Shown here: one piece after another, positions 34,482 through 35,955 of the stretch
Position numbering within the stretch: position 1 is the stretch's first letter
How the letters are laid out: each line of letters begins with the position of its first letter
NCBI GenBank assembly: GCA_016199525.1
Contig: JACQGL010000027.1
Span: 1-35,955, forward strand
Origin: Armatimonadota bacterium
GTDB lineage: Bacteria > Armatimonadota > SYMT01 > JACQGL01
Direction of reading: 5' to 3'
Length of the DNA stretch: 35,955 nucleotides
Translations under genes and position numbers: made by a program
Notes under the pieces: model-generated
Database searches by the model: none
What the model saw: only the letters and a program-made list of their open reading frames with translations
Told to the model about the DNA's origin: nothing

Positions 34482-35672
34482 TTATCCCAGGCTCAACTCC
34501 AGCACGCGCATCTGGCCCATACGCCGCGGGTCCACAAGAGCGAGGAGGGAATCAAAGCCAGGGTCAGATGGGCCCCTACGAGACCAGCGGCGTCGCCAGT
34601 CTTCCCAGCCGTGGGCGAGGAGAAACGCCCGCTGCGAGGTGTAGGCGGCCACGCAGAAGCCCAGCGCCTCCGCCGTGCGGGTGAGGGTGGTGAAATCCAC
34701 GTCCGCTGTCAGGTCCTGCCGGCCCACGGCGGCTAGAGGATCGGCCTGCAATTGTTGGCCGCGATAAGCGCGGAGGGTGGAGCCCCCACGGGCGGCGCCG
34801 AAGAGGTCTTCCGCTGCGCCGCCATAGTCGAAGATGAGGATGTGGCCCCGCGCCAGTACCCGCCGCACGCTGCGCAGCCAGTCCAGCATCGCCAGATTGA
34901 CCTCCACGATCCGGCCTGGCGACGGCAGGTATCCCAACCGGGCGAAATAACGCTCGATCGCCCGTGTGGTGAGCAGGCCGGGGCGTTCTACAAAGCGGTC
35001 GCCCTCCAGATGGACCCAGAGCTCCCGGAGGCGGCCGCCTTCATAGATGACGCGGTGAACGGGAAAGGCGTCGAGGAGTTCGTTGGCGAGCAGCACCCCC
35101 GTCACCGCGCCATCGGGCAGGGACCGCAGAGATCGCACCCACTGGATGTGATCGGCGTATTCCGCCAGGGCGCGGCATTGCTCCCGCCGCCAGAGGGCGG
35201 CGGGCTCGATGATCAGGTAGTCGATGGGCCACGGTGCGTTGCCGCGTAGTTCCTCCAGCACGCCGCGCGCCAGTCGGCCGCGGCCTGCGCCCATCTCCGC
35301 CACGGTAAACGGGTGGGGCTCCCCCATCGCCTGCCGGATGGCGCGGACCCGGGCGCCGACTATGCGGCCGAATGCGGGGTGTGTCTCCGGCGCGGTGACG
35401 AAATCCCCCTGCGGACCCAGAGCGCGCGCCACAGTGCGATAATAGCCCTGGCGTGGATCGTAGAGAGCGCGCTTCATAAAGGCGGCAAACGAGATGGGGC
35501 CGCGGGCGCGGATGCGGGCGGCGATCTCCCCCGCCAGCGATGTGGGCTCGACGACGTCGGGATCGCCTTGCTGCTGCACCCAGTAGGCGCGGGCGCTCGC
35601 GGGCCAGGTAGTGGGATCTTCGGGGCAGATTCCTCCGGTTGTCGGGCCTGGAGGGGCGGTAGTTTCTGACAC
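34482..35672 (-). CDS. MidA/NDUFAF7-type SAM-dependent methyltransferase (DUF185)
   Basis: 396 residues. The pattern is GPISFAAFMKRALYDPRQGYY near residue 55, GDFVTAPETHPAFGRIVG, the SAM-binding loop EMGAGRGRLARGVL, LLANELLDAFPVHRV and FDYGGAAEDLF, all hallmarks of the family. In mitochondria the relative methylates an arginine of a complex I subunit; the target in bacteria is unsettled. The GTG at 35672 has 'gcgaggg' upstream. It is transcribed divergently from the RNase III gene. I see no complex I operon here. Confidence 0.93.
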   Translation of the reverse strand: MSETTAPPGPTTGGICPEDPTTWPASARAYWVQQQGDPDVVEPTSLAGEIAARIRARGPISFAAFMKRALYDPRQGYYRTVARALGPQGDFVTAPETHPAFGRIVGARVRAIRQAMGEPHPFTVAEMGAGRGRLARGVLEELRGNAPWPIDYLIIEPAALWRREQCRALAEYADHIQWVRSLRSLPDGAVTGVLLANELLDAFPVHRVIYEGGRLRELWVHLEGDRFVERPGLLTTRAIERYFARLGYLPSPGRIVEVNLAMLDWLRSVRRVLARGHILIFDYGGAAEDLFGAARGGSTLRAYRGQQLQADPLAAVGRQDLTADVDFTTLTRTAEALGFCVAAYTSQRAFLLAHGWEDWRRRWSRRGPSDPGFDSLLALVDPRRMGQMRVLELSLG

Positions 35673-35772
35673 GGAAACCCTCGCCGCGCACGGTCTGGCG
35701 GTCCGGGGGAGTATATCCAGACCGCGGCGGTCGGGTCAACAAATGCGGATGGTGGAACACACGGAAGAGACA

Positions 35773-35955
35773 ATGGTAGAGGCTCGTGCGGCAACGCCGG
35801 AATCGGGCGATGAATCCGCCTTACGGGCATTTGCGGCGCATCTAGGGATGGACGACGAGGCCGGGCGGCGCTTGCTGCGGCGCGCGCTTACGCACCGGTC
35901 CCTGGCCGATGTGGCGCCGGAGGGGGACAACGAGCGGCTGGAGTTCCTGGGCGAC
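35773..35955 (+). CDS. rnc: Ribonuclease III, N-terminal part, cut by window edge
   Basis: 61 codons are visible, ending in the RNase III signature NERLEFLGD, with RALTHRSLAD upstream as in the helical catalytic domain. It is an endonuclease for double-stranded RNA in rRNA processing. ATG at 35773 follows 'ggaagag'; in-frame ATGs at 35743 and 35749 are possible but lack a site. The C-terminal catalytic and dsRBD regions lie outside the window. Confidence 0.93.
   Translation, partial: MVEARAATPESGDESALRAFAAHLGMDDEAGRRLLRRALTHRSLADVAPEGDNERLEFLGD

Overview
High-GC bacterial chromosome segment with 26 supportable protein genes (two cut by the window edges) and one clear riboswitch. The organism is most likely a Terrabacteria-type lineage. 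A transcriptional T-box in front of valS, a DUF951 protein, tandem M16 peptidases and GTG/TTG starts fit Armatimonadota or Chloroflexota better than Proteobacteria. This is an inference; there is no rRNA or other decisive marker here. No tRNA, CRISPR array, insertion sequence or prophage was seen.

Layout. (1) 1-4282: a partial M20 peptidase on the minus strand, then a plus-strand flavin disulfide reductase and a YtcJ-type amidohydrolase. (2) 4414-9396, minus: one very large secreted protein with an SBBP seven-repeat propeller and a C-terminal C25 (gingipain-like) protease domain. (3) 9842-13555, plus: a sigma70-like promoter, a T-box leader with a GUC (valine) specifier and its terminator, then a HIT-family protein and valS. 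(4) 13720-25818, minus: a redox and metallo-enzyme block. In transcription order it holds an inactive and an active M16 peptidase, a small unknown protein, a NuoE-NuoF fusion, an APH-fold kinase, MobA, an aldehyde:ferredoxin oxidoreductase (AOR) homologue, a NuoG-type formate dehydrogenase alpha subunit, and a membrane-anchored thioredoxin-fold protein. NuoEF plus FdhA can form an NAD-linked formate dehydrogenase, and MobA would supply its nucleotide-modified pterin cofactor. (5) 25819-26492: a long gap with a promoter and several hairpins. (6) 26493-34248, plus: a phosphoribosyltransferase, then a run of genes behind a near-consensus promoter. These are three zinc-ribbon/one-TM/proline-rich proteins, one conserved unknown, DUF951, a YkgJ Fe-S protein and a GH65-like glycosidase, several joined by 4-base stop/start overlaps. 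(7) 34482-35955: MidA-type methyltransferase (minus) diverging from the start of RNase III (plus).

The least ordinary points are the following. The AOR homologue has lost all four cysteines of its [4Fe-4S] cluster. Degenerate 'word-like' tandem sequence fills most intergenic gaps and also seems to sit in frame inside the formate dehydrogenase and SBBP genes and inside the T-box stem III. There is a trio of zinc-ribbon membrane proteins. All functional names come from motif reading only; no database search was possible.
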